Assembly (NCBI GenBank): GCA_910584695.1
Contig: CAJUBR010000001.1
Location: 38,467-102,466 of the forward strand
Origin: an uncultured Lachnospiraceae bacterium
Lineage (GTDB): Bacteria; Bacillota; Clostridia; Lachnospirales; Lachnospiraceae
Direction: 5' to 3'
DNA: 64,000 bases
Shown here: in pieces, positions 44,001 through 51,909 of the stretch
How the letters are laid out: the number at the start of each line of letters is the position of its first letter
How positions within the stretch are numbered: the first letter of the stretch is position 1
The notes under the pieces: generated by a model
Databases searched by the model: none
The model's input: only the letters and a program-made list of their open reading frames with translations
Told to the model about the DNA's origin: nothing
Program-made: the position numbers and the translations under genes

Positions 44001-47000
44001 AATAGATTTTAAATCCGTTACCATTACCTTAAATCCAAGACTTTCTGCAAATTCCTTCATTGCATCAAACGCCTCCTGATGCAGTTCAGACGGAACACCC
44101 ATATGAAAGATCGAAGGGTAATCCTCTGCCGGACAGTCTGTCTGGGAAATATCAAAAAATGCTGCAACAAACTGAAACTTCCTTACAGCCTGCTCTTCCG
44201 TAAGTGTTCCCTCCTTGAGTTTCTGCCTTATTTCAGGTGTGTAATTCCATGAATATACACGTTCCTCTTTTTCATTTGTAATGTATTTTGCATACACTGG
44301 TACCCTCCCCAGCATCGGGGTTTCGTTTTCTTTTACATGGTATCCCATCTTTTCAAATGCAGATGCACTTGCTACATAAGTAATTCCCGGATTCTGCCTA
44401 ACCATAAGCTGGATATTTCTGGTAGAATACCGATAAAATTTACTGGCAAAAACTATATCTTCTATCATAGCCTCCGGATCTGTTTCATGCTCCTTTAGCA
44501 TATTGTCAATCTGGGATACCCATTCCTGCCCTTGTTTCTGCAACCGTTCTACTTCCATCTGGCGTTTTATATTAGGATTCGCATTATTATTTTCTGCTAA
44601 TTGTTTCTGTCCTTGTTCTTTAACCTGAGTCTTTATGCCACCCGGTGTATACCGTAAGGATTTTCCGCTACTGCTTATATAAGCAGCAATGCAGATCTCT
44701 TCATTCCGAAATTCTGCAGGAATATGCTTCAAATTAAGACCATACTGCCGTACACTTGCCATAGCAATTTCCTTTGTTACATTTTCTTCCGGTATAAACT
44801 GGATTGCAGCTCCCCAATTGCTGACAGCCGCAAGCAGAAGTTCGTCTGTACAATTCTCTTTTGGAACATCCTTAAGCTTACTGCCATCTTGAGTCACCAT
44901 ATCCAGATAATCCTTATAATGATATGCCCCTGCTTCCTTCTCCATCAAAGGATTGCTGTTTTGAGAAAATGCCTCCTGATGTTCACTGATAAAAGACTTA
45001 TATGATTCTTTTGTTGCCTCTTTCGGAAGATCAACCTTTAAAGCCTCTGCAATTTTTTTTGCATAGGCAATCTGTTTCTGAGTAGCTTTTACCATGTTTT
45101 TATACTTCTTAGATTCCACATTTTTTGTTACATCCAATGGTTCATTCTGGGATTCTTTTGGTGTTTCATCTTTATTTTCAAGCTGACTTTTATTCCATGT
45201 TAATTCCACAGTGAGTTTATCAATTCTTTTTCTTTCTTCGTATGCTTCACTCAATGCCTGCAAAACTTCTTCGGTCTTTTCCATTTTCTCAAGATCTTCA
45301 ATAACCCCTGTGTTAATTCTATCTTCTTCCTGCAATTTTTTTAAAGCTTCTGATGTATCATTTTTTCTTATGCTTTGAAAAGGTATATCAGCTTTTTTAG
45401 TGTCATGCTTCGCTTCATCCATATGCTTATCCCTAGAGTCCGCTGTAGATTCAATCGCCGCCTGAATTCTCTCCGATTGTGATGCATTCTTCTTGACACT
45501 TTCCATTGAATATGCTATAGTTGCATTATAGCTGAAAACTTCTCCACGCTTGGGATACCATTTCCCTATGGGTTGCAGAAGTGGTTCAGCTTTTTTATTG
45601 TCAAAAGCCAGGATATTGTCTGCCTGTATCTGGTGTCCTAAATATTCTTCAAATTTATCTCTTCCATATACACTTGATACATTATTAATCCTTGTTCTGC
45701 CGCTTTTCTTATCCAGAACAACCGATACAACAATCGGTCTGCTTTTATCATCCGGATATTCGGTAACGACAACTAATGAGTTTTCCCTGTTCCCTTTTAA
45801 TACCATTACCGGCTCTTTGACATTCATCAATGCAGAATATAACTGCTCCTCTGTCAAGCCATGTCCCGTCTTCCCTATAAGCTTCCCATCTGCATCTCTT
45901 ATTTCCGGTCTGGTACATTTGTCTATAACAGTTTTACTGATAGTAAAATCCACTCCCTCTACAGCACCACATGCAACAAGAATATTCGGGGTCTTTCCAA
46001 TTAGAATAGAATCACTCACCCTACTCTTTCCTGCTACTACTTCATGCAGGTTTCTTTTAAAATTCTCTTCCTGCATAATGACAACTAAATCTTCATTAAA
46101 ATCCTTATGCAGCGAACGCTCTCTGACTATTTCAAAGTCTGTTCCGTATTTCTTCTGAATCCGTTCGGCAGCCTTTTCTCCGGCTTCATCTCCGTCTGTA
46201 CATACCGTTATCTGACGGATATCCTTATGGTCCTCCAGATACTGTTCCAATGCCTTATCCGTCACTCCACCTAAGGCAACATAGGAATCATTTATCGGCT
46301 TTCCCTGCAGCTTCTGCAGACTCATATGAGACAGTGCATCAATTGGTGCCTCAAAAACATTCAAAACTCCTGATGTTCCATGTACAGAAAAAGAAAACTT
46401 TTTCTGGCTTCCTGATACATCTTTCTTATACGCATCCCCTACCGTATTCGTAGAGCGTACGGAAGCATGTCTTGGTACACCTTCTTTATCTCTTCCGACA
46501 AAAACACAGCTTCTTTTCTGGTTCTCGTAAATATATCCCTGATCCAGCATTTTTTTCACAATCTCTGTGTCAATTCCTCTGGTCTTTGTAAGATATGCGT
46601 ATACATGCTTATTTGTATTGTTTCGTTCCGGCAAATGAAATTCTTTTGGTGGTTCTTCCACCGGTTTCCAATCCGGTCTATGCCGGATTGGTTCCATATC
46701 TTCATTCAGTAACGTACCAACTGCTTCCTGCCATGTTTTATTTTCCAAAAACATACAAAGCCGAACTACACCTCCCCCTATATTGCCATCAAACCAGTTC
46801 CAGTTATTCTTTTCCGGTGTAATAATGAATCCGCCGGAATAATTTTTCACTCTGTAATCCTTTCCATCTTTTTTCAATACAAGTCCTTGCGAGCGTGCAT
46901 AGTCTAATATGTCTACCGCATTTGCCCGTGCAATTTGTTCATCCGTATAATGTACTGCCTGCACTCTGCTCTGTGAAAAACGCTCCTGATTTTTTTCGAT

Positions 47001-47114
47001 AAAATCACGGTATGCTGCACTTGTATTTTCTTCCGGCAGCTTGATATTAAGTACTTTGGCAATACTGGCTGCATAATCCTTCTGCTTTTTTGTTGCTTCT
47101 TTTCTTTTTGCCAT
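41082..47114 (-). CDS. 2010-residue polyvalent protein (TOPRIM, ArdC-like peptidase, others)
   Basis: A giant cytoplasmic protein made of many domains. Residues 1-50 form a small helical unit (KKQKDYAASIAKVLNIKLPE) repeated near residue 673 (QKQIAYAKKIAEALKVDLPK). Residues about 60-340 are a DUF3991-TOPRIM primase-like region (TVCTDGDEAGEKAAERI). About 370-560 resembles the MuF-C-type nuclease-fold domain. DUF4116-like repeats lie near 755-820 (AVSNWGAAIQFIPEE). An ArdC-type ssDNA-binding and zincin region lies around 850-1130 with HEIAHGIIH, and a YodL-like region near 1235. The C-terminal 700 residues are less clear. Such proteins are known on phages and ICEs and are thought to enter the recipient and protect incoming DNA. 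Confidence 0.88.
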   Translation of the reverse strand: MAKRKEATKKQKDYAASIAKVLNIKLPEENTSAAYRDFIEKNQERFSQSRVQAVHYTDEQIARANAVDILDYARSQGLVLKKDGKDYRVKNYSGGFIITPEKNNWNWFDGNIGGGVVRLCMFLENKTWQEAVGTLLNEDMEPIRHRPDWKPVEEPPKEFHLPERNNTNKHVYAYLTKTRGIDTEIVKKMLDQGYIYENQKRSCVFVGRDKEGVPRHASVRSTNTVGDAYKKDVSGSQKKFSFSVHGTSGVLNVFEAPIDALSHMSLQKLQGKPINDSYVALGGVTDKALEQYLEDHKDIRQITVCTDGDEAGEKAAERIQKKYGTDFEIVRERSLHKDFNEDLVVIMQEENFKRNLHEVVAGKSRVSDSILIGKTPNILVACGAVEGVDFTISKTVIDKCTRPEIRDADGKLIGKTGHGLTEEQLYSALMNVKEPVMVLKGNRENSLVVVTEYPDDKSRPIVVSVVLDKKSGRTRINNVSSVYGRDKFEEYLGHQIQADNILAFDNKKAEPLLQPIGKWYPKRGEVFSYNATIAYSMESVKKNASQSERIQAAIESTADSRDKHMDEAKHDTKKADIPFQSIRKNDTSEALKKLQEEDRINTGVIEDLEKMEKTEEVLQALSEAYEERKRIDKLTVELTWNKSQLENKDETPKESQNEPLDVTKNVESKKYKNMVKATQKQIAYAKKIAEALKVDLPKEATKESYKSFISEHQEAFSQNSNPLMEKEAGAYHYKDYLDMVTQDGSKLKDVPKENCTDELLLAAVSNWGAAIQFIPEENVTKEIAMASVRQYGLNLKHIPAEFRNEEICIAAYISSSGKSLRYTPGGIKTQVKEQGQKQLAENNNANPNIKRQMEVERLQKQGQEWVSQIDNMLKEHETDPEAMIEDIVFASKFYRYSTRNIQLMVRQNPGITYVASASAFEKMGYHVKENETPMLGRVPVYAKYITNEKEERVYSWNYTPEIRQKLKEGTLTEEQAVRKFQFVAAFFDISQTDCPAEDYPSIFHMGVPSELHQEAFDAMKEFAESLGFKVMVTDLKSISLRGSCEPDKKIIRINDKLESTMALSTLCHEIAHGIIHTSENSAKMSTAQKECEADVMDVMLESSLGLPINESRRDHLFNSFNVYKKEQATKEHPYEVTLEKLIDRVQKDVFRPYAEDINSYLDRHLPAEGIQNEKAEEVIKNIALLDSVYETNHRDYIDGKNELFDVGRMKRYQELYQKTKEEYRLNNSFVPKLAVFSRKYNLYDVQPIDEMTAGLLKASPEAITSDILPACVGEGDVIALKENVLENSKLYQVTGNGLKEITQTQQEEFVKSFLENKINCGFSAVTEYECIDNLLQNDIKLEPEMMKRYDHLCETFGFPKNVVTDSSMQLMARINLATEGLSRNNRELIAEYVFRTGNFKKAEQYAEKLENEPEITKKLLQEMKLVDSYKYMLWTIAEYENSNAVPKENRITTGAYNTSVIPVLSDNVHSLSQINESFLLIRKHASPESIKYYAIARNKDGYRIAYVELNEYQPEITYSAVTFADYEEAKQFYNQYLETSNSRLVDETQVEELVVLEHKENQVALSDITTIGKTIASQKHQYKEPGMSEEGALELLRLDIRNEYPDIRPIEPAETDHEIQVLKDFKTRISFYGEEHFIELCNLEDFTDTTVMDESIQLAGWLTEQKDALDNINITGMDDVKRCVDAALECSVTAADIEQAFNVIDSAVLSAEFLGLETEFEGFEEYNNVLGTLKASRVIPDKFCYANYDAAPGPFLYTSDQAGNIYRKSLRNEWTGSIRELHTRLKENGYEICTSFDDFKAYAANNRLGIMNAPEKEKNEAYIRILESTSDMLPKDCILSIYDFKNTMDKLYSGSMDFHEGITYKLVTRKDQEIHSYIDTYSGNSEQNVFEQLYSKVQEPELSKVISRQYYQDQVNFNENHLLRPLMVQLKKQQKPVEDSEELNALMNSNDKLKEEIKKLDLSPADAELLKLNAGNIQTEQIANIARQQQMDQQIKQQKVRNQQQMELAI

Positions 47115-47140
47115 TTTATATACCTCCTATTATTTCCGTA

Positions 47141-47173
47141 TTAAAAAAGAACAGGTTTCCCTGTCCCTTTTTA
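47141..47173 (-). terminator. Terminator-like hairpin between ssb and the polyvalent gene
   Basis: On the minus strand GGGACAGG-GAAA-CCTGTTC is followed by TTTTTT. It lies between two genes expected in one transcript. Confidence 0.75.
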
Positions 47174-47199
47174 ATATTATGAATTCCTTCCTCTGCAGA

Positions 47200-47718
47200 T
47201 TAATTATTACCACTATTTTCTGCACCTTCTTTCGTTTTCTTTCTTCCAGTCTTCTTGACCGGCTTCGATTCCTTTTCTTGAGAAGTCCCTTCTGTATCTT
47301 CCTCTTTTAGATTTGATTCTGGAGACTTGTCTTTCCCTGCAGATACTTCAGAAGAGTTATCCTTAGTCTCCTTCTCTGCAGCTTCTGCTGTTTCACTTTT
47401 CTTGGACTCTGCAAATTCCTGCTCTTCTATCACTACTTCTGTAGTATAAACCTTTACCCCTTCTTGATTGGTATAACTGCCCGTTTGAATACGCCCAGTT
47501 ACAACAATTTTCATTCCCTTTTTAATCCACTTTTCGGTGAACTCAGCGGCTTTTCCAAATGCAACACACCGGATAAAATCTGCTTCCTGCTCGCCATCCT
47601 TAATAAAGCGTCTGTTTACTGCCAAGGTATACCTTCCAATGGCAATAGAATTTTCGCCTGTACCATACCGTATCTCTGGATCTGCGGTTGGTCTCCCCAT
47701 TAAAATTACTTTGTTCAT
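47200..47718 (-). CDS. ssb: Single-stranded DNA-binding protein (ICE copy)
   Basis: 172 residues. The OB fold starts MNKVILMGRPTADPEIRYGT and includes YTLAVNRRFIKDGEQEADFI and KGMKIVVTGRIQTGSYTNQ. The acidic, Lys/Glu-rich tail (110-172) lacks the usual DDDIPF-type tip and ends AENSGNN, so it may not recruit host SSB partners. Confidence 0.92.
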   Translation of the reverse strand: MNKVILMGRPTADPEIRYGTGENSIAIGRYTLAVNRRFIKDGEQEADFIRCVAFGKAAEFTEKWIKKGMKIVVTGRIQTGSYTNQEGVKVYTTEVVIEEQEFAESKKSETAEAAEKETKDNSSEVSAGKDKSPESNLKEEDTEGTSQEKESKPVKKTGRKKTKEGAENSGNN

Positions 47719-47737
47719 AACATTTTCCTCCTAATCT

Positions 47738-48025
47738 TCAAAAATACTGGGTTAACTGCTTAAAAATCTGTACGACAACTTCTTGAAGAGGATGCCGTGT
47801 TTCCGGATAAACAATACATAATAATCCAATTGCAGCCAGACACAATAGAATCATAGTTGCACTGGAACGAATCACTACCCCTAAACTTTTAACAGAAAAC
47901 TTAACCATATTACTTTTTTCCACTATAATTACATCTTCATCTTCAATATCATGTTTGGTATGTAACCGCTTCTGTTCCTGCTTTTTTGCCTCCTCTTCTT
48001 CATAAGCTTCTATGAATCTTTTCAA
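47738..48025 (-). CDS. Small single-pass membrane protein
   Basis: 95 residues: a charged N-terminus (YEEEEAKKQEQKRLHTKHD), then a transmembrane segment (SATMILLCLAAIGLLCIVY) near 55-75. TTG start with GGAGGGGAG upstream. Its start overlaps the previous gene's stop. Probably part of the secretion apparatus; family not recognised. Confidence 0.6.
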   Translation of the reverse strand: MKRFIEAYEEEEAKKQEQKRLHTKHDIEDEDVIIVEKSNMVKFSVKSLGVVIRSSATMILLCLAAIGLLCIVYPETRHPLQEVVVQIFKQLTQYF

Positions 48026-49158
48026 TTTTCTCCCCTCCCTTTTTTCCTGAAAAAGAAAATCCCTTTTTTCTCTTTCTGTTTCTCTATTTGAAGCTTATAT
48101 TTAAAAAACTTTTCATAATTATTATCCGGAGAATATACAAACATATCTGGTGTATATGCCGGAAAAAGCGTATGTTCTGAAAGTTCTTTCATGCTGTTTC
48201 TTATATCTTTCATATCTTCATGAGCCGTAAAAGAAAATAGGTAATACATATTTTCCCGGTTCATGGTTTCCAGCAACGCCTTGTTAGTCAATTCATATTC
48301 ATTCACTTTGCTTCCACCTACCAGACATCCTATATCTTTTTCAAAAAAACTTAACCGCTCAAAGTCCGCATCAAAATAGCATCCATAGTCATATACCAGA
48401 CAGTCATATTTTTGTCGGATATATTTCGTAATCTGGGAGGGATCCAGATAAATATCCAAACCTTTAAATTTAAGCAGTTGAATTCCTTTATCCATCTGAT
48501 AATTCTTTTCATCCTCCATTGATGCCCATTTCTCAAAAAAACCGGAAGAATTCATTTCCACTATTGCTGCTGTACGTCCGGCTTGGATAAAATATTTCGC
48601 AATCTGGATCACCTGAGTAGTCGTTCCTATAAAATGCTTTGTCCCTGCTACTCCAATAGATATCTTACGCTTTTGAGATTCTTTAATCGCCTTTAAAGCA
48701 GCTGCTTCTTCCCTTTTAGACACCGGATTTTCTTTTTGAAAATTCTCTGCAGCTTTTATAATCTCCTCTGGTGCTCCATTTTTTGCATAAACACCATCAA
48801 GACAGTCTTCTAATTCTTTCTGAACGAAAGATAAAATGTTGCCTAAAATAAAATCTGTATATCCTGCATTGTAAAATGCCTGTACAATCTGGCTTCCCGG
48901 AAGAAAGCCTTTGGCCAAAATAATGATTTTACAATTCAATCCATCCTGAATCTTGTCTGCAGCAGAAATTACAGTTTCCACAGCATCTATATATGGAGAT
49001 ATATCCAGAATGACCGTATTTGCTTTGCTCCTTAGAATATCATTTATTAAATACTGTAATTCCCTGACATCATCTAATAAAACAAATTCCTCCTCTCTTC
49101 TTTCTATAATCTTTTTTGCAAAATAGCTTTCATGTAATGTCCCTACAAAAAGTACCAC
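48022..49158 (-). CDS. MinD/ParA-like protein with degenerate P-loop
   Basis: 378 residues. An N-terminal part (1-110) looks receiver-like (NTVILDISPYID, KIIILAKGF). The middle has ISIGVAGTKHFIGTTTQVIQ in the place of a deviant Walker A; where MinD proteins have GKTT, this reads GTTT, so the signature lysine is lost. VEMNSSGFFEKW and CLVYDYGCYFD match later strands. The tail is basic. GTG start at 49158 with GGAGG. Possibly a polar-localisation or assembly factor that does not hydrolyse ATP. Confidence 0.6.
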   Translation of the reverse strand: MVLFVGTLHESYFAKKIIERREEEFVLLDDVRELQYLINDILRSKANTVILDISPYIDAVETVISAADKIQDGLNCKIIILAKGFLPGSQIVQAFYNAGYTDFILGNILSFVQKELEDCLDGVYAKNGAPEEIIKAAENFQKENPVSKREEAAALKAIKESQKRKISIGVAGTKHFIGTTTQVIQIAKYFIQAGRTAAIVEMNSSGFFEKWASMEDEKNYQMDKGIQLLKFKGLDIYLDPSQITKYIRQKYDCLVYDYGCYFDADFERLSFFEKDIGCLVGGSKVNEYELTNKALLETMNRENMYYLFSFTAHEDMKDIRNSMKELSEHTLFPAYTPDMFVYSPDNNYEKFFKYKLQIEKQKEKKGIFFFRKKGRGEN

Positions 49159-49175
49159 CGTTAAAACCTCCTATT

Positions 49176-50105
49176 TCATCCTTTCTTTTGTATTACATCA
49201 TTCCAATCATTTCCTTCTCCTTCAGGAAAGTATGGAATAAATTCCTGTTTATAATTTTTTTCTTTTCCAGTCTCCATTATTTGATCAGCCGCCTCCCTCC
49301 CTGGTTCATCATTATCCAAAGCAAGATATACTCTTTCGATTTCCGGATGCAGATCCAAATAATGAAATACAGCCATATACTTTTGAGTACTTGCCAGTGC
49401 CTGGTAATGACAAGAAGCAAGAGCACGTTTTTCCATATCCTGTCTTAAAAAAAATGTCATAAGGCTCATCAGATCTACCACTGCTTCACACACATATAAA
49501 TCCCTGCCGTCCTTGGCAGGAAGACGGAAACAGAAATCATAATTACTTCCTTGAACATCCCCCTTAAAAGAAACATTTGACATAGTTCCACGCCTGCAGG
49601 CAAAATCCGGTTTCCCGGTAATTTCATCATAAGAGACAAATACACAGTTATTCCGATTATCTTCGTATAAATGATTGGATGCAAAAAAATAATCAATGAT
49701 AAAAGTGTCAATACAACGTATTTTGCTAAGATATGCATAAGCATGTCGCCTGCTTCCTCCATGTGGTGGAAGAATCAGCATCTTTTTTCTGTTAGAAGCT
49801 ACACTGACGGGTCTTAGAAATGGTGCATGTTCCAATGCATCCTTTCCTATGAAATTTTCCAGATTTGCCAATGCATCTTTATAATCCATTTTCCCAAAAT
49901 ACATTGCAAAGTTAATTACGGACCCTCTTGCGTATTCTTCCATACTGGAGTTCCGAAAGAAACGATTCGTAACCGGATTGATGATCACGCTGTCGTGTTC
50001 TTCCAGAGTATAATAACGTCCTTTTTTCTTGACATGGAAACCCAGATATTCCGCATACTCTTCAATGTGCACCAGTTGTTTTATTTTATCTGTCTTTTCG
50101 CTCAT
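49176..50105 (-). CDS. DUF3991/TOPRIM primase-like protein
   Basis: 309 residues from ATG 50105 (AAGGCGG upstream; the frame itself opens at 50219 inside the next gene). A zinc-finger-like N-terminal part, AYAYLSKIRCIDTFIIDYFF, and the TOPRIM strand VYLALDNDEPGREAADQIME identify it. It is clearly related to residues 60-340 of the polyvalent protein at 41082-47114. Probable role in priming or processing transferred DNA. Confidence 0.85.
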   Translation of the reverse strand: MSEKTDKIKQLVHIEEYAEYLGFHVKKKGRYYTLEEHDSVIINPVTNRFFRNSSMEEYARGSVINFAMYFGKMDYKDALANLENFIGKDALEHAPFLRPVSVASNRKKMLILPPHGGSRRHAYAYLSKIRCIDTFIIDYFFASNHLYEDNRNNCVFVSYDEITGKPDFACRRGTMSNVSFKGDVQGSNYDFCFRLPAKDGRDLYVCEAVVDLMSLMTFFLRQDMEKRALASCHYQALASTQKYMAVFHYLDLHPEIERVYLALDNDEPGREAADQIMETGKEKNYKQEFIPYFPEGEGNDWNDVIQKKG

Positions 50106-50919
50106 AATCCGCCTTTCTCTCTTTAAGAACACCAATAATTTCCTGATAAGAAGCAATTTGTAACCGATACTCCCCATTTTTCCCTTCCAAAATTTCAATT
50201 GTACCCTTATCATTTTCAATTGTTTCGTTTAAATTAATCATTTCATCTGTTGTTAAGACCGTGTCATTACTCTGCAGTCTTTGTATATCCGCCTTAATAT
50301 TTGCTATAGATGTCTCATTTTTTGATATGAAATCTTCCATCTCTTTAATGAGGGCCTTATAATATGCTATGTCATAATCCTGTCTGGAAAGATAATATTC
50401 ATCTTGGCTCAGTATAGGAAGTGTCTCAACTTCATTTATGATACCGGTATAACTGTAGAATTTTGTCTCATAATCCTTTTCTCCCTCTGGTGTATATTTA
50501 AATGTAATTGTTACCTTTTTACCGCTCTTCTTCGGAAGTTTATAAAGCTGTATGATAATCATATCCTGTTCGTTATATACGATTTGCGAATCCAGTTTTT
50601 TTGTGTTATCATATAATGCCGTAAACTCAATTGTTCCTTCTGAATACGAGTTGTTTTTTAGGTCGAAAACCAATTCCATTGTCTTCTCCTCCGGTGAATA
50701 ATCCCATCGAATCAATGTGACCGTTTTGTAAGCTGACAAATTTTGTGACGTCCGAAAAGCCGAACATGTATATTTACTCCAATCTGATATAAATCCGGTC
50801 AGATAAAATGAAACATGCATAAACAAAAACAACAAAACCGTAATTCGTACTGAATTACGGTTTCTATTGCGGGATCTGACCCGTCTTTTGCTCTTATTCT
50901 TTCTTTTTAATATCTGCAT
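50086..50919 (-). CDS. Membrane-anchored protein with C-terminal coiled coil
   Basis: 277 residues. A very basic N-terminus (LKRKNKSKRRVRSRNRNRN) precedes one transmembrane helix (ITVLLFLFMHVSFYLTGF). A beta-rich extracellular part follows, then a coiled coil from about 195 to the end. Overlaps the next gene's start. It probably forms part of the envelope-spanning channel; not recognised. Confidence 0.6.
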   Translation of the reverse strand: MQILKRKNKSKRRVRSRNRNRNSVRITVLLFLFMHVSFYLTGFISDWSKYTCSAFRTSQNLSAYKTVTLIRWDYSPEEKTMELVFDLKNNSYSEGTIEFTALYDNTKKLDSQIVYNEQDMIIIQLYKLPKKSGKKVTITFKYTPEGEKDYETKFYSYTGIINEVETLPILSQDEYYLSRQDYDIAYYKALIKEMEDFISKNETSIANIKADIQRLQSNDTVLTTDEMINLNETIENDKGTIEILEGKNGEYRLQIASYQEIIGVLKERKADYERKDR

Positions 50920-51565
50920 TCTTTCCCTCCTCTTCTGTCGCTATATTTTCTAATGTACTTCCGTTTGTATCGGTATTAAGTAAATTAAATTCCTCCCTTG
51001 TTAACAATTCCTGGCAATCTGTAATTTCACTTACAAGCCATTTATCTAACGACGGATCAAAAACCAGCGTTCCCAGCCAATACTTTTTTAATGTAATCGT
51101 ATTGACTTCTGGCCAGTCAATATTTTCATCATAGAATATACAGGCAAAAACACTTTCCTTTGTAGAATTTTTATAATCAACAAAAATACGTATATCTTCC
51201 AATGTTACCGTATAGTTCAGCGTATTATCATAATCCGTCTGTCCATATTCAGCATATGCATTTTCTGTCATTAATTCTTCTAATTTCTCTGACCGGTACT
51301 TTGCCGATATATCTTTTGAAACTCCATAATAATATACTAAAAAATCCTCTGCTGTCTGATAAATATCAAATTCCTTTTCAGGAGTTTTCCCAATATTTGA
51401 TACCTGCACAAGCTTCTTCAAATCCTCAATCTGTACTTCATAATTCTTTTTTGTCTGCAGCATCTCAATATGATTGTCTATGAGGAATACCAAAAAAAGA
51501 ACTACTACTGACAAGGCAAAAAGAATAAATCCTTTGTACTTTTTCCAAAAATCATAAAATTTCAA
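50894..51565 (-). CDS. VirB8/TcpC-like conjugation protein
   Basis: 223 residues: one N-terminal transmembrane segment (GFILFALSVVVLFLVFLI) followed by a short coiled coil and an NTF2-like region (FLVYYYGVSKDISAKYRSEK, WLGTLVFDPSLDKWLVSEI). This layout is that of VirB8-type scaffold proteins of Gram-positive conjugation systems. TTG start overlapping the upstream stop. Confidence 0.6.
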   Translation of the reverse strand: MKFYDFWKKYKGFILFALSVVVLFLVFLIDNHIEMLQTKKNYEVQIEDLKKLVQVSNIGKTPEKEFDIYQTAEDFLVYYYGVSKDISAKYRSEKLEELMTENAYAEYGQTDYDNTLNYTVTLEDIRIFVDYKNSTKESVFACIFYDENIDWPEVNTITLKKYWLGTLVFDPSLDKWLVSEITDCQELLTREEFNLLNTDTNGSTLENIATEEEGKNADIKKKE

Positions 51566-51881
51566 TTACATTCCTTCTTTCCGGTTTGGGTGCAGAACTC
51601 GTTTGTGTTTCTGACTTTCCCGTTTTTTCCTGCATCTGCTGCATATAGCTCATGCACTGTGATAAAATATCTTTATTGATTTCATCTACGGTTTTATCTT
51701 GATATTTTTGCGGTTCTCTCCGGCATTGCTCCAATAAATTCTGAAAAAATGTTTTACTCAGATTCACCCCTAATGAATCACCATACTGCTTCAGATTGTC
51801 ATATGCCTTTCTGGTCTCACTACTTAAAGGACCCTTTTTAAATGCTTTTACATAATGCTTCGTAAGATCTTCCACTGTCAT
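51552..51881 (-). CDS. Small helical protein in the transfer operon
   Basis: 109 residues, mostly helical and polar (KAYDNLKQYGDSLG, FFQNLLEQCRREPQKY), no transmembrane segment. AGGTG precedes the ATG at 51881. It sits between the cell wall hydrolase and the VirB8-like gene. Function unknown. Confidence 0.6.
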   Translation of the reverse strand: MTVEDLTKHYVKAFKKGPLSSETRKAYDNLKQYGDSLGVNLSKTFFQNLLEQCRREPQKYQDKTVDEINKDILSQCMSYMQQMQEKTGKSETQTSSAPKPERRNVIEIL

Positions 51882-51909
51882 ATAAACACCTACTTTCTTT
51901 CAAAGATTT

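Noticed and set aside
45550..46158. 202-codon plus-strand frame inside the polyvalent gene
   Set aside because: Antisense of a conserved coding region; composition follows from the other strand.
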